Assembly (NCBI GenBank): GCA_041941305.1
Contig: JBGTQJ010000016.1
Location: 1 to 64,000, forward strand
Reading direction: 5' to 3'
DNA from: JANSWP01 sp041941305
GTDB lineage: Bacteria > Bacteroidota > Bacteroidia > Chitinophagales > Saprospiraceae
Length of the DNA: 64,000 nucleotides
Below the pieces are notes generated by a model. That model searched no databases and was not told the DNA's origin. It worked only from the letters and a program-made list of their open reading frames with translations. The position numbers and the translations under genes were made by a program. Positions 53,896 through 63,195 of the stretch are shown in pieces; the first letter of the stretch is position 1; each line of letters begins with the position of its first letter.

Positions 53896-56364
53896 TTATT
53901 TTTCAAGGACGGCTTTAACAATTTTTACAACTCTTTCTTCTTCTACTAATTCCACCCCGAAGTCATTTAGGAGTTGAAACTGTAAGGTTGCCAAGGAAGT
54001 CATGTTTAATCCAAGGGAAAAAGGTTTTTGCAATTCCGTTTCGTTAAAAACAATGATATCAAAGCGGTATTCAATCAAATTTGCCAAATCGTCCATATAG
54101 CCATTTGAAAAACTTTCTAATCCCATTTCCCAATTGGCATGCAAATTCTCTTCAGGACTGATTCTATTCTCTTCTACATATTCAAATGGTTGAATTAGTG
54201 CATTATTTTTGTCCGATTTTAAAATGTAAACTTTTCGATTTTCATACCTAATTTCGGTCTTAAAATGAAATTGTGCTTTTAATTTTTTTAAAAGTATTCG
54301 TTCACCTCTTTTTGTGCTTAAATTTTCGGAGCGAAAATAAAGATCCAACTGAGGCACTTTAATATCATCACCAAAAACCATCCTCTCCTGATCGGTCAAA
54401 ATATTTATCAATTCTGGTAGGGAATAATTCTGGTAATATAAGAAACCTGGTTCTCTTATAGTTTTTTGAGCTACTCCTGCCTGACTTTCAGTAATGTTGA
54501 CTTCATAAACATCTTTAGGAGTTCCAATATTAAATACAAAGGAAATAGGTAGTTGAAAAAATCTACCCTGATGGTTTACTACAATATCTTCAAAATATAT
54601 GCTGGTACGAGGCATACACTTTCCCAAAGCTCTTCTTAACGTTAGGGGGTCTAAATTTTTAGTAATAAAACCCAAGGGTTCACCAGCCTTTGGTACAATG
54701 GAGGTTTTGAGTTTTTCTATTTTAACATGTTCATTTCCTATGAATAGATCCAATTTGTTTCTGTAATTCTGCTTAAAATTAGTTTGAGTGAAATTTTGAC
54801 TCGATGGTGCAGCCACCATTTTTCCCCAAAAAAGCTTGACCATTTTTGTCCTATAATTTTGATATTCAGGTAATTCGAACCATTGAATACTATCATCTAT
54901 AATTAGATTATCGTATTTTATATCAGGAAAAAGGATATTTTCGGTTGTAATCAATCGTCTGTCTGTTGCAAAATTTGGAATGTGAATAATGTCATATTTA
55001 GAATTGTCAGAATATATATCCAGAATTTTTTGAGAGCTTTTTTGTGTTTTATCAATCCTGACTATTGACTTCCTTCCAGGCAAGGAGACAATTTGAAAGC
55101 CATAAGTTTTGGATTCTTTTTTTATGTTTGGAACCTTTATGATGGGTGAGTAGATTTCCTTTGGGTCCTTGATATTTAAATTTATACCTGCAAGGTAAAT
55201 ATTGCCTACTTCTCCGGAAATTGATATTTGATCGCCTTCCTCTATTTTGGACTTCATATTTCCCAAATAACGATGTTCGAAATCAAAATTATTGGGAGAA
55301 ACCTGGGGGAACCACACAGGTCTATCTTTGCTTAGTTGATTTAAATGAATGGTTAAGTTTTTGAAAGACAAAGAGTCCTGATTTTCATAAACTCTAATAT
55401 TTGAATCTAATGACTCAAATAACCGATTTAATTCAATTTCCAATTCTCCTGAAAATGCATTCGGTGCAGCCACTTTTTCTAATGGAACATGAATATTGCC
55501 CCAATGAAAGGCGAATTCCGGATCTTTTGGTTTTTGGTACTTGTAAATGCTCAACTCTCCAAACGCTTCAATTGAATTGGCAATGTTGGGAAGCGAATTG
55601 AGCCAAGGAATTTGATTGGAAGAATTATAGGAAAAAATGTAAAAGAATAATAAAATAAGGGAAATGACTACAACGGTCTTTATGCCTGCAATGAAAGAGT
55701 AACGTTCTCCTGATTTACTAGAATTTGTAAATTGATTGTGAATTTTTTTGTGTACTCCATTTAAATCCCTTTTAAATAAATAAATGATGGGATGAAACCA
55801 CAATCCAATTTTTAGAATCTCTGTAAAAAAAACGTCCAGACTATTCAACCAACCAAAATCTTGTCTGTGTTCAATTAATAATTCTTTGGTTTCTCGAGTA
55901 AGCGGAGTAGGGCCCCAATATGCCAGGCTAAATAAAGCTGTTAAGGGATAATCTGAATAGGGCGAAGGAAACGCATTTTTTAAAAATGATTGATTCCTCT
56001 TTTTTGTGAACAATTCCTTGAATTTCCAATATTTATCTATAAATCTAAAACCAAAAAATGCAACTCCTGAAATATAAATTAGCTTAATTAGTGCGTTAAG
56101 GGTCAACGAAAATGGTGGAGCTTTTTCTTCAATTTGTTCAATAAAAGCCAGATCGAAATCAGGAACCTGCCCATGGGAATAATCTGTTGTCAATGAGAAT
56201 TCTAATTCGATTCCAGGAAGAATAAGTGCTATCCATGGAGTCAGCAATAAATACCATCTATTCCATTGGTGAAAGCTTGATTTTTTGAAAAACCAATAGA
56301 AACACAAGTAAAAAATTGCCATGCAAATGGTGCTCTCTAAGAGATATTGCGTGAGGCCAATCAT
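53896..56364 (-). CDS. M56/BlaR1-like membrane protein that has lost its zinc site
   Basis: An 822-residue protein. The N-terminal quarter matches the M56 (BlaR1/MecR1) membrane module of Bacteroidota: helices near residues 8-26, 37-53, 90-108 and 225-246, with NSLDVFFTEILKIGLWFHPIIYLFKR. At the peptidase site the expected HExxH reads HRQDF (166-170), and the later Glu/Asp ligand segment reads VHKKIH. The residues beyond about 250 are extracytoplasmic and lack a penicillin-binding domain. The C-terminal 140 residues resemble the DUF3738-like modules often fused to such proteins. No BlaI repressor is adjacent. It probably acts as a non-catalytic sensor or scaffold. Confidence 0.65.
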   Translation of the reverse strand: MIGLTQYLLESTICMAIFYLCFYWFFKKSSFHQWNRWYLLLTPWIALILPGIELEFSLTTDYSHGQVPDFDLAFIEQIEEKAPPFSLTLNALIKLIYISGVAFFGFRFIDKYWKFKELFTKKRNQSFLKNAFPSPYSDYPLTALFSLAYWGPTPLTRETKELLIEHRQDFGWLNSLDVFFTEILKIGLWFHPIIYLFKRDLNGVHKKIHNQFTNSSKSGERYSFIAGIKTVVVISLILLFFYIFSYNSSNQIPWLNSLPNIANSIEAFGELSIYKYQKPKDPEFAFHWGNIHVPLEKVAAPNAFSGELEIELNRLFESLDSNIRVYENQDSLSFKNLTIHLNQLSKDRPVWFPQVSPNNFDFEHRYLGNMKSKIEEGDQISISGEVGNIYLAGINLNIKDPKEIYSPIIKVPNIKKESKTYGFQIVSLPGRKSIVRIDKTQKSSQKILDIYSDNSKYDIIHIPNFATDRRLITTENILFPDIKYDNLIIDDSIQWFELPEYQNYRTKMVKLFWGKMVAAPSSQNFTQTNFKQNYRNKLDLFIGNEHVKIEKLKTSIVPKAGEPLGFITKNLDPLTLRRALGKCMPRTSIYFEDIVVNHQGRFFQLPISFVFNIGTPKDVYEVNITESQAGVAQKTIREPGFLYYQNYSLPELINILTDQERMVFGDDIKVPQLDLYFRSENLSTKRGERILLKKLKAQFHFKTEIRYENRKVYILKSDKNNALIQPFEYVEENRISPEENLHANWEMGLESFSNGYMDDLANLIEYRFDIIVFNETELQKPFSLGLNMTSLATLQFQLLNDFGVELVEEERVVKIVKAVLEK

Positions 56365-56536
56365 ACCATCGGTTTTGAAAATGAATTAGTTGTACAAAAT
56401 AATCTTAATAATACTTACGAAAATAGGGGAGTATTTGATAAGAAAAAACCGTTTTGTAGTTCATTAACAAAAACTTTAAGAATATTAGGATTTGAAACTA
56501 ATTTTTATAGAAAAATATTGTTGCAAGAGTTTGAGT

Positions 56537-58924
56537 TTATCGCAACAGGTGTATATTGCCCTCAAAAAACTGGGTGCTTCCATCAATGAATTCTACACTT
56601 GCCCAATAAACAAAAACGTCGGGTTTTAGAAATTTGCCCAAAAATTTTCCATCCCATCCCTCTGGCTCTGCATTAGGTCGGAAGTCCTCATTTTCAAACA
56701 TCAGTTGCCCCCATCTATCATAAATTTTTAAATCTAGGACAGTTCTAACACTTTTGTTGGAATAGATTGTAAAAAAATCATTATGCCCATCTCCATTTGG
56801 AGAAAATGCATTTGGGATATAAACAGCCAGATTTTTCACTACAAAAATGGTCATTTGATCAGTTTTACTACAACCATTTTCATCGTGGACTTCAATGCTA
56901 AGGTTACTGGTAGTTAGGGGAAAGGCCAGTGGTTCAAGGCAGTCTATACACGAAAGGATATTAGCGTTTGTCCAGGTAAAGCTGGAAACATTTGACGTAA
57001 TTAACGCCTGGATTTGAATACTATCCCCCCAATCTATTGTTAAATCAGGTGGCAATACCACCAGGGGTTCTTCAGGTTGCTCCAAGTTAATGAGTGTATC
57101 ATGCATGCAGTAATTGGAGTCAATAACCTGGAATTGATAATTGCCAGGTCCAAGATTTTGAAAATCAATAGGATCTGAAAATTCATCTCCATTCACATTG
57201 AAGCGATAGGGAGCAGTACCTCCGTCTACGCCTAATACTGCAATTGAGCCATCTTCATCACCAAAACAAGTAATATCCTGGTGATCAAATATTAAATATT
57301 CAGGTACAGTCACCAAATTAACCTCAAATTGATCTGTTATATCACAACCATCTTCGTGGAATGCAGTCAATCTGTAAGTTGAATTGAGATTATCATTGGG
57401 AATATCTCTAACAGGACCAATAATACCATCTTCCCAAAAATATTGACAATTGGGGCAATCCTCAATCGTTGCGTCTATTTGGATAGGAATATCTATACAG
57501 TGATTGGTTATGTCTGGCAAATCTAGTGAGATAGGACAATTGGTTTTTATGACGAAAAAATCATTTAAACCCTTTGAATTTTCTGATTTGGTCAGATGTG
57601 CATTGGAGCTTGAATGACCGCCAAATACATATCCTCCGTTATGAGCGTGGTGTAATTCGGGGGGTGAGTCGATATTATTGCCGCCGAATGTCAAATCCCA
57701 AATTATCTCCGTACCATCATTGTTTAGATAAAGCATCCAAAAATCATTGGCCCCGCCACCTATTAATTCGGCAGTTTTATTACCACCACCAGTATTTGGT
57801 AAAGATGAAGAAACTCCGGAAATTAGTATATTACCAATCCCATTTTCTACTACTCCATATGCTAAATCAGTACCTTCTCCTCCAAATGTTCGATCCCATA
57901 AATAATCTCCAGATTCAGTGACCTTTACTAAGTAATAGTCCCAATGACCAAAATGAGGTGAAGTTTTAAAGGATCCAGTCCCTGGTTGAGATGAGGATTG
58001 TCCACAGATTAAAATGTGATTATCAGAAGTAATCAAAATATCCTGGATGGTTTCTTCACCATCACCTCCAAAAGTCTGTTCCCACTCCAGATTTCCATCC
58101 CCATCAATTTTCACCAACCACATATCATTTAATCCCCAAAAAGGAGAGTTTTTGTTACCAGTATTTTGTGAGGATTCTGAACTCCCTCCTAGTAATAGGC
58201 CTCCATCGGCTGTTTTTTTCATTGAAAACAATTGATCTCTTTCATCCCCACCATATGTTCTATCCCACATTACATTTCTATCGTTTTTATCAATTTTCAC
58301 TACCCAATAATCTGCTTTACCATAAACCGGTGCAGATTTTTCAGTGGTGGGGTCGGGAGGCGAGTTTGAAAATCCAGATAAGACATATCCATCAGAAAGT
58401 TCTGCTAATCCAAAAAGGGTGTCCTGACCAGTTCCTCCAATTGTTTTATCCCATTCATACAGACCATTTTCATCAATTTTTACAATCCAATAATCAAAAC
58501 CGCCTCTTGAATCTTCTGATTTTTCGTCTAAATTAGATCCTGCATTGGAGTTGGATTCTCCTCCGAGTAAATAGCCCCCATCACTACATTTTATTGCTGT
58601 CCATAACCGATCCCATTCAGACCCACCGTAGCGATGATCCCATTCTAGTGTTCCTGCTGAATCTGTTTTTACCACCCAAAAGTCCCCTACACCGCGATTG
58701 GGTTCACTGACATCAAAACTTTGATTGGAAAATGTAGTACCACAAAATATATATCCACCATCATCAGTTAAGACTGTTCCATTGAGTTCCTCCCACCCAA
58801 CTCCTCCAAAGGTTCTATCCCATTCAATAGATAATTGAGCTAAACCAACGTTATTGTATAGGAAAATACCAGGTAGACATACCAGCCAATAGAATAGGGT
58901 TCTCCCTGTTGTGGTAGGGTTCAT
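56537..58924 (-). CDS. T9SS type B secreted protein with FGG repeats and SprB module
   Basis: A 795-residue protein when started at the ATG at 58924. An earlier in-frame ATG adds 14 residues ahead of the signal peptide, which is less likely. After the signal (ending GLAQ), about eight repeats of roughly 55 residues carry WDRTFGGxGxE and DGGYxxGGxSxS, a propeller-like array. An Ig-like part, a SprB module (ITCFGDEDGSIAV) and the gliding-motility C-terminal domain (IPNAFSPNGDGHNDFF, GWDGKFLGK) follow. It is probably a surface protein exported by T9SS. It faces the M56-like gene downstream on the same strand. Confidence 0.88.
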   Translation of the reverse strand: MNPTTTGRTLFYWLVCLPGIFLYNNVGLAQLSIEWDRTFGGVGWEELNGTVLTDDGGYIFCGTTFSNQSFDVSEPNRGVGDFWVVKTDSAGTLEWDHRYGGSEWDRLWTAIKCSDGGYLLGGESNSNAGSNLDEKSEDSRGGFDYWIVKIDENGLYEWDKTIGGTGQDTLFGLAELSDGYVLSGFSNSPPDPTTEKSAPVYGKADYWVVKIDKNDRNVMWDRTYGGDERDQLFSMKKTADGGLLLGGSSESSQNTGNKNSPFWGLNDMWLVKIDGDGNLEWEQTFGGDGEETIQDILITSDNHILICGQSSSQPGTGSFKTSPHFGHWDYYLVKVTESGDYLWDRTFGGEGTDLAYGVVENGIGNILISGVSSSLPNTGGGNKTAELIGGGANDFWMLYLNNDGTEIIWDLTFGGNNIDSPPELHHAHNGGYVFGGHSSSNAHLTKSENSKGLNDFFVIKTNCPISLDLPDITNHCIDIPIQIDATIEDCPNCQYFWEDGIIGPVRDIPNDNLNSTYRLTAFHEDGCDITDQFEVNLVTVPEYLIFDHQDITCFGDEDGSIAVLGVDGGTAPYRFNVNGDEFSDPIDFQNLGPGNYQFQVIDSNYCMHDTLINLEQPEEPLVVLPPDLTIDWGDSIQIQALITSNVSSFTWTNANILSCIDCLEPLAFPLTTSNLSIEVHDENGCSKTDQMTIFVVKNLAVYIPNAFSPNGDGHNDFFTIYSNKSVRTVLDLKIYDRWGQLMFENEDFRPNAEPEGWDGKFLGKFLKPDVFVYWASVEFIDGSTQFFEGNIHLLR

Positions 58925-59142
58925 AGTATTTGTTTTTTGTAGAAATTGACAGGCAATTGCCCTCAAACTTTTTACTCCTAAACGATTAGGGGGGATGCTT
59001 TGGAATTGTTTATGGAAGCTAATTCAAAAATTCTGAATGAGATAAAGATATTTTGAATTAAGGGTTTATCCAAAACAAAGAGCAGAATTGTATAGAAAAT
59101 AGCTGAAATTACCTATTCGGAAAATAGGGAATGTAACCGACT

Positions 59143-60168
59143 CTAGTCAAAGAAGTTGTCGTACTGATTTACATGATTTACTTCTCTAACAGGCTTTGCG
59201 ACAGGGGCATTCAAGTCAAGCACATCTGATTCACTATTTGCCTGAAGCAGAAGTGTTTCCTTTTCATCACCCAAAATTTTGGAAACGCCTTCCTTTTCCC
59301 ATTTTTCAAGCATTTTCAGACCTTCCTCCTCAAAAACGCCGTTTTGTAAATCTACGGAATCCATAAAGTTGGAAGACATATCCATGAATCTTTCCATTTC
59401 TCCAACTTTTTGACTCACATCATCTGCTATTGCCTCCAAAGCCATGTCAAACATGTAACGTTGATCCTTATTTCCGGAAATGATATTCATGGCAGATTTC
59501 ATGGCAGAATGAGAAGCATGAATGGCTTTTCGTTCTTGTTCTTTTACAGCAATTTGATCCTTCAAGTCTTCAGACATGATTTCTGAAGTCTCATACATTT
59601 TAGTCAGGACGCGGTACAAAACTTCCATTTTCTTGTAAAGATCACTCAAGCGCATATTCGATTCTTTCAATCGACCAGCTTTTCTTGACTTCAATATCAT
59701 TTGAGCCTGTTTATTCGTCGCTTTTGCTTTGCTTGCCAACTCTAAATTGCTATCAATGGCTTTTTTGTTGTTGTGAATATGCTCTTTGAGTTTATGCATC
59801 TGTCCTCTCAATTTGCTAATCTGTTTCCTCATTTTCTTTAGATTATCCTCAAGATCATCTATATAGGATTTCAAAATGCCAATCGGATCTATTTGTACAA
59901 AAAGTCCTGTAATCCATCTCATAACACTTTTATAGGCATAAGAAATCAAACCTCTTGCTTTGGGATCCAAAATAACATACATAATGGCAGCCAGCGTTAC
60001 AATGGTAGCCACCATTGCAAGAGTACTAGAAAACAGGGCAGCAAAAAGACCTGGGTTTGTTGCAAGTAAAAAGCCAATCCCGGCAACAAGTCCAGTCAAA
60101 AAAATCGCTCCTGTTACACCTTCCGGTTTTTGCCAAAACGATTTGGGTTTATAGTCATGCATATCCAT
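59143..60168 (-). CDS. Coiled-coil membrane protein of unknown function
   Basis: I do not recognise the family. The ATG at 60168 (MDMHDYKPKSFW) is preferred over one 18 codons upstream (60222), which precedes a less conserved-looking stretch; 341 residues result. Two hydrophobic helices lie close together at about residues 20-45 and 48-68. A long coiled coil (about 105-230) follows, rich in Lys, Glu and Met, then a helical region and an acidic tail. The layout recalls PspA-like or toxic-anion-resistance-type membrane scaffolds, but no signature was found. It is divergent from the glycosyltransferase operon, with about 190 bases between. Confidence 0.6.
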   Translation of the reverse strand: MDMHDYKPKSFWQKPEGVTGAIFLTGLVAGIGFLLATNPGLFAALFSSTLAMVATIVTLAAIMYVILDPKARGLISYAYKSVMRWITGLFVQIDPIGILKSYIDDLEDNLKKMRKQISKLRGQMHKLKEHIHNNKKAIDSNLELASKAKATNKQAQMILKSRKAGRLKESNMRLSDLYKKMEVLYRVLTKMYETSEIMSEDLKDQIAVKEQERKAIHASHSAMKSAMNIISGNKDQRYMFDMALEAIADDVSQKVGEMERFMDMSSNFMDSVDLQNGVFEEEGLKMLEKWEKEGVSKILGDEKETLLLQANSESDVLDLNAPVAKPVREVNHVNQYDNFFD

Positions 60169-60358
60169 ATAAGAAAAACTATTTAATTGTTCAATTTGAA
60201 AAAATGGACGGCTGAATTTCACTTTATTTCAATCGAAGAACGTTTGCTTTCGCCCAAAGTTTTTCAATTTTCTACAAAGAAAGCAAAAATGGTGAAATGT
60301 GTAAAATCATTGCCCGATATTGAAGATAATCGCATTATTTTCGCCCAAAATATGGTTT

Positions 60359-61075
60359 ATGACTTTTGATGTAACGATACCTGTATTAAATGAAGAGGCA
60401 ACGCTTGAACAGAATAGTTTGATTTTGCATAAATTTCTAAAGAAGCATTTTCCAAATCCTCAGCAATGGCAAATTGTGATAGCTGACAATGGTTCAACGG
60501 ACACAACTCTGGAAATTGCTAAAAAACTTGCAAATCAGGTTCCGGAAATTACCTGTGTAAGGGTTTCAGATAAGGGAGTTGGTCTGGCATTGAAAACTTC
60601 CTGGGGGCAATCAGAAGCGGACATTGTTGGATACATGGATTTGGACTTGGCAACGGATTTGTCACACTTTTTAGAAGTGTATGAAGCAATTGTCGAAAAG
60701 GATTTTGATCTAGTGTATGGTACTAGATTACATTCAAAATCTAAAGTAATCGGACGTTCATTTAAAAGAGAAATTGCATCGCGAGTTTTTAATTTTTTGC
60801 TTAAAATTTATTTAAGAGTTGGATTTTCAGACGGCATGTGCGGTTTCAAGTTTTTGAAAAGAGAAGTTTATCCAAAATTGAATCGCTTAGGAGCAGAAAA
60901 CAATGGTTGGTTTTTTTCAACTGAATTATTGACTACAGCAGAGTGGGCTGGTTTGAAAATCTATGAATTGCCCGTTAAATGGACAGATGATGTGACCAGT
61001 TCAAGGGTAAAAGTTTTACCACTGGCAAAAAAATACATTCGATCAATGATAGCATTAAAAAAGAAAAAGAAATGA
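60359..61075 (+). CDS. Family 2 glycosyltransferase (DPM1/WcaA-like)
   Basis: A 238-residue GT-A enzyme. The ATG at 60359 places TIPVLNEEATLEQN near the N-terminus, where family 2 enzymes start; an upstream alternative start (60320) would add 13 unrelated residues. It has the nucleotide motif ADNGSTDTTLEIAKKL, the metal-binding DxD in MDLDLATDL and the acceptor-side MCGFKFLKRE and SRVKVL. The basic C-terminus lacks membrane helices. It resembles dolichyl/undecaprenyl-phosphate sugar synthases. The next gene overlaps it by four bases. Confidence 0.88.
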   Translation: MTFDVTIPVLNEEATLEQNSLILHKFLKKHFPNPQQWQIVIADNGSTDTTLEIAKKLANQVPEITCVRVSDKGVGLALKTSWGQSEADIVGYMDLDLATDLSHFLEVYEAIVEKDFDLVYGTRLHSKSKVIGRSFKREIASRVFNFLLKIYLRVGFSDGMCGFKFLKREVYPKLNRLGAENNGWFFSTELLTTAEWAGLKIYELPVKWTDDVTSSRVKVLPLAKKYIRSMIALKKKKK

Positions 61076-61980
61076 AGCTGCCAAAATTAATACTTGGTAC
61101 TGCGATGTGGGGATGGACTATCCCTAAAGAAACTTGTTTTAATATCCTCGAAGAATTTTACAAAAACGGTTATCGAGCGGTTGATACGGCAACTAATTAT
61201 CCTATCAATAAAAACCCTAAAGACTTTAGGAAAGCCGAAAATATATTACAGGATTGGATTCAAACTCATGGTGTTTCAGATCTTAAAATAATGATGAAGG
61301 TGGGTAGTTTGAATAATTTGCGGACTCCAGAACACAATCTCGTTAAAAGTTTTCTGTTGATGATTCTTGATGACTATCATTATAAATTTAGAAATAACCT
61401 GGAAACCATCATGGTGCATTGGGATAATAGAGAAGCCGAAAAAGATATCAGTAATACATTTGAAGCAATGGATATCATGGCAAAAAATGGCTTAAAACTT
61501 GGATTGTCCGGCATAAAATACCCGGAAATTTACTACAGGCTCAACCAAAGCTACCTATTTGATTTTGTTATACAGATGAAACATAATTTGCTGTTTTCAG
61601 ATTACGATAGATATGAGCAATTTAAGGGAAAAAGGAGATTTATAACTTATGGTATTAACGCAGGAGGGCTTAAATTAAATCTGAAGAAATATCATTCTGT
61701 AAGTTCCTTAAAAGTGAGAGGTGGTGATACGGAACAATTGCATCCAGTTTCTGAAAAAGTTTCCAGATTGATAAATGAATTTAACTCAAATCAAAAAACC
61801 GTCATGCTAAATTCCTTTAACCAAATCGGAATGATTTACACTTTTTATAGTCCAGATATATTGGGTATTTTGATTGGTCCCTCTTCAGTGGAGCAATTAA
61901 AAAATACAATTGATTTTTATCATATCATTGATAAAATTGAACTACAAGAGTTCTACCAAAAATTGAAAACAATTAATTGA
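61072..61980 (+). CDS. Aldo/keto reductase family protein
   Basis: A 302-residue TIM-barrel oxidoreductase. The catalytic tetrad is visible: Asp and Tyr in RAVDTATNYP, Lys in IMMKVGS and His in IMVHWDNR. The cofactor site near GILIGPSSVEQLKNT indicates NADP(H) use, as in the family. Its ATG overlaps the glycosyltransferase stop (ATGA at 61072-61075), so translation is coupled. It likely reduces a sugar aldehyde or keto group in the same pathway, but the substrate is unknown. Confidence 0.85.
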   Translation: MKLPKLILGTAMWGWTIPKETCFNILEEFYKNGYRAVDTATNYPINKNPKDFRKAENILQDWIQTHGVSDLKIMMKVGSLNNLRTPEHNLVKSFLLMILDDYHYKFRNNLETIMVHWDNREAEKDISNTFEAMDIMAKNGLKLGLSGIKYPEIYYRLNQSYLFDFVIQMKHNLLFSDYDRYEQFKGKRRFITYGINAGGLKLNLKKYHSVSSLKVRGGDTEQLHPVSEKVSRLINEFNSNQKTVMLNSFNQIGMIYTFYSPDILGILIGPSSVEQLKNTIDFYHIIDKIELQEFYQKLKTIN

Positions 61981-63116
61981 AAAAAAACTATAAAAAATAT
62001 GATTTCGTAATTGTTGGCGGAGGTATTTTTGGATGCTTTGCAGCATTGTATTTGGCAAAAAAAGGATTGCGGGTTTGCATTTTGGAAAAAGAAAAAGAAT
62101 TATTTAAAAAAGCCTCTATAGTCAATCAAGCACGTTTGCATAGTGGATATCACTATCCCAGGAGTGTCGCCACCGCAGTAATGTCTGATGATAATAAAGC
62201 CAGATTTACCAAAGAACATGAAGCATTTATCAACTTTAAATTTGAAAAATATTATGCCATAGACCGATTCGGCTCTTTAACGGACGCCGCCCAATTTGAA
62301 AGATTTTGTGATTATATTTCCATTAAATGTAAACCTGTCAATAAACATCCGCTGTTCAATTTTCATCGACTAGAATCACTATATACAACAACAGAATATA
62401 CTTTTGACCCTATTTTGATTGCTGAATTCTATAAAGAAAAATTGCAGGAAGCTTCTTCTATTGAAATTAGAAAATCTATTCGGATATTAAATGCTATCTC
62501 CAATAAAAATTACTGGAACATTGAGGTACAAAATTTGGAAAATGAAGCAGTTGAAATTATTGAATCGCCAAATGTAATTAATGCTACTTATAGTGGAAGC
62601 AATGGCATCAATCAGCAGTTTGGTGTTGATGAAATCAATTTGATGCATGAGATTTCTGAAATAGCATTTGTAACTTCTCCGCAATTGAAAAATATAGGAT
62701 TAACGATTATGGATGGACAGTTTGGTTCCTTAATGCCCTACGGAAAGTCAGAACTTTTGTCCCTTTCATCAGTAGCGTATACACATCATAAAGTTTCCTT
62801 CGAAAATACTCCGCAATTTGATTGCCAAAATGAAAATCCAACATGCCAGCCAAATTTTTTGTCCAATTGCAATTTTTGTCATGCTAAACCTATTTCCAAC
62901 CAAAGGAAAATGATAAGTCAAATCAGCCACTATTTTTCCAATGAGGTCAATCTAAATTATTTTACTTCATTGTTTACCATAAAATCCAAACTAAAGGCCA
63001 ATTATATTGATGATGGTCGTCCAACAGAAATTTCATGCCTCCAAGAAAATCCCCATTTTTATTGCATATTTGCTGGCAAGATTAATTCTATTTATGAGAT
63101 AGAGAAAGTTGTGTGA
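61977..63116 (+). CDS. FAD-dependent oxidoreductase (DAO family) with a four-Cys insert
   Basis: A 379-residue flavoprotein. Its start is TTG at 61977, overlapping the TGA of the previous gene. The FAD motif FVIVGGGIFGCFAALYL and the following VCILEKE place it in the D-amino-acid oxidase/glycerol-3-phosphate dehydrogenase-like group; QARLHSGYHYPRS is its second FAD contact. Unusually, Cys283-x6-Cys290-x7-Cys298-x2-Cys301 (within CQNENPTC and CNFCHAKP) could bind a metal or iron-sulfur cluster. It is the last gene of the coupled three-gene operon. The substrate is unknown. Confidence 0.82.
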   Translation: MKKNYKKYDFVIVGGGIFGCFAALYLAKKGLRVCILEKEKELFKKASIVNQARLHSGYHYPRSVATAVMSDDNKARFTKEHEAFINFKFEKYYAIDRFGSLTDAAQFERFCDYISIKCKPVNKHPLFNFHRLESLYTTTEYTFDPILIAEFYKEKLQEASSIEIRKSIRILNAISNKNYWNIEVQNLENEAVEIIESPNVINATYSGSNGINQQFGVDEINLMHEISEIAFVTSPQLKNIGLTIMDGQFGSLMPYGKSELLSLSSVAYTHHKVSFENTPQFDCQNENPTCQPNFLSNCNFCHAKPISNQRKMISQISHYFSNEVNLNYFTSLFTIKSKLKANYIDDGRPTEISCLQENPHFYCIFAGKINSIYEIEKVV

Positions 63117-63140
63117 TATTTGGTTTGTAGTAAATTTATT

Positions 63141-63178
63141 TTGAACCATTTTAATCAATTTTGAACTATCTTGAACCA
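63141..63178 (+). repeat. Three TTGAAC(C/T)A repeats before the thioesterase gene
   Basis: TTGAACCA at 63141, TTGAACTA at 63161 and TTGAACCA at 63171 lie 20 and 10 bases apart, on one face of the helix, within the 79-base gap before the ATG at 63196. They could be operator half-sites. The set is small, so chance is possible. Confidence 0.3.
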
Positions 63179-63195
63179 CTCCTAACCATCTATTA

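Noticed and set aside
53896..56364. Active BlaR1-type beta-lactam sensor
   Set aside because: HExxH is replaced by HRQDF, there is no penicillin-binding domain, and no BlaI repressor lies next to it.
56347..56589. Plus-strand open frame of 80 codons between two minus-strand genes
   Set aside because: It overlaps the ends of both flanking genes and has no coding character.
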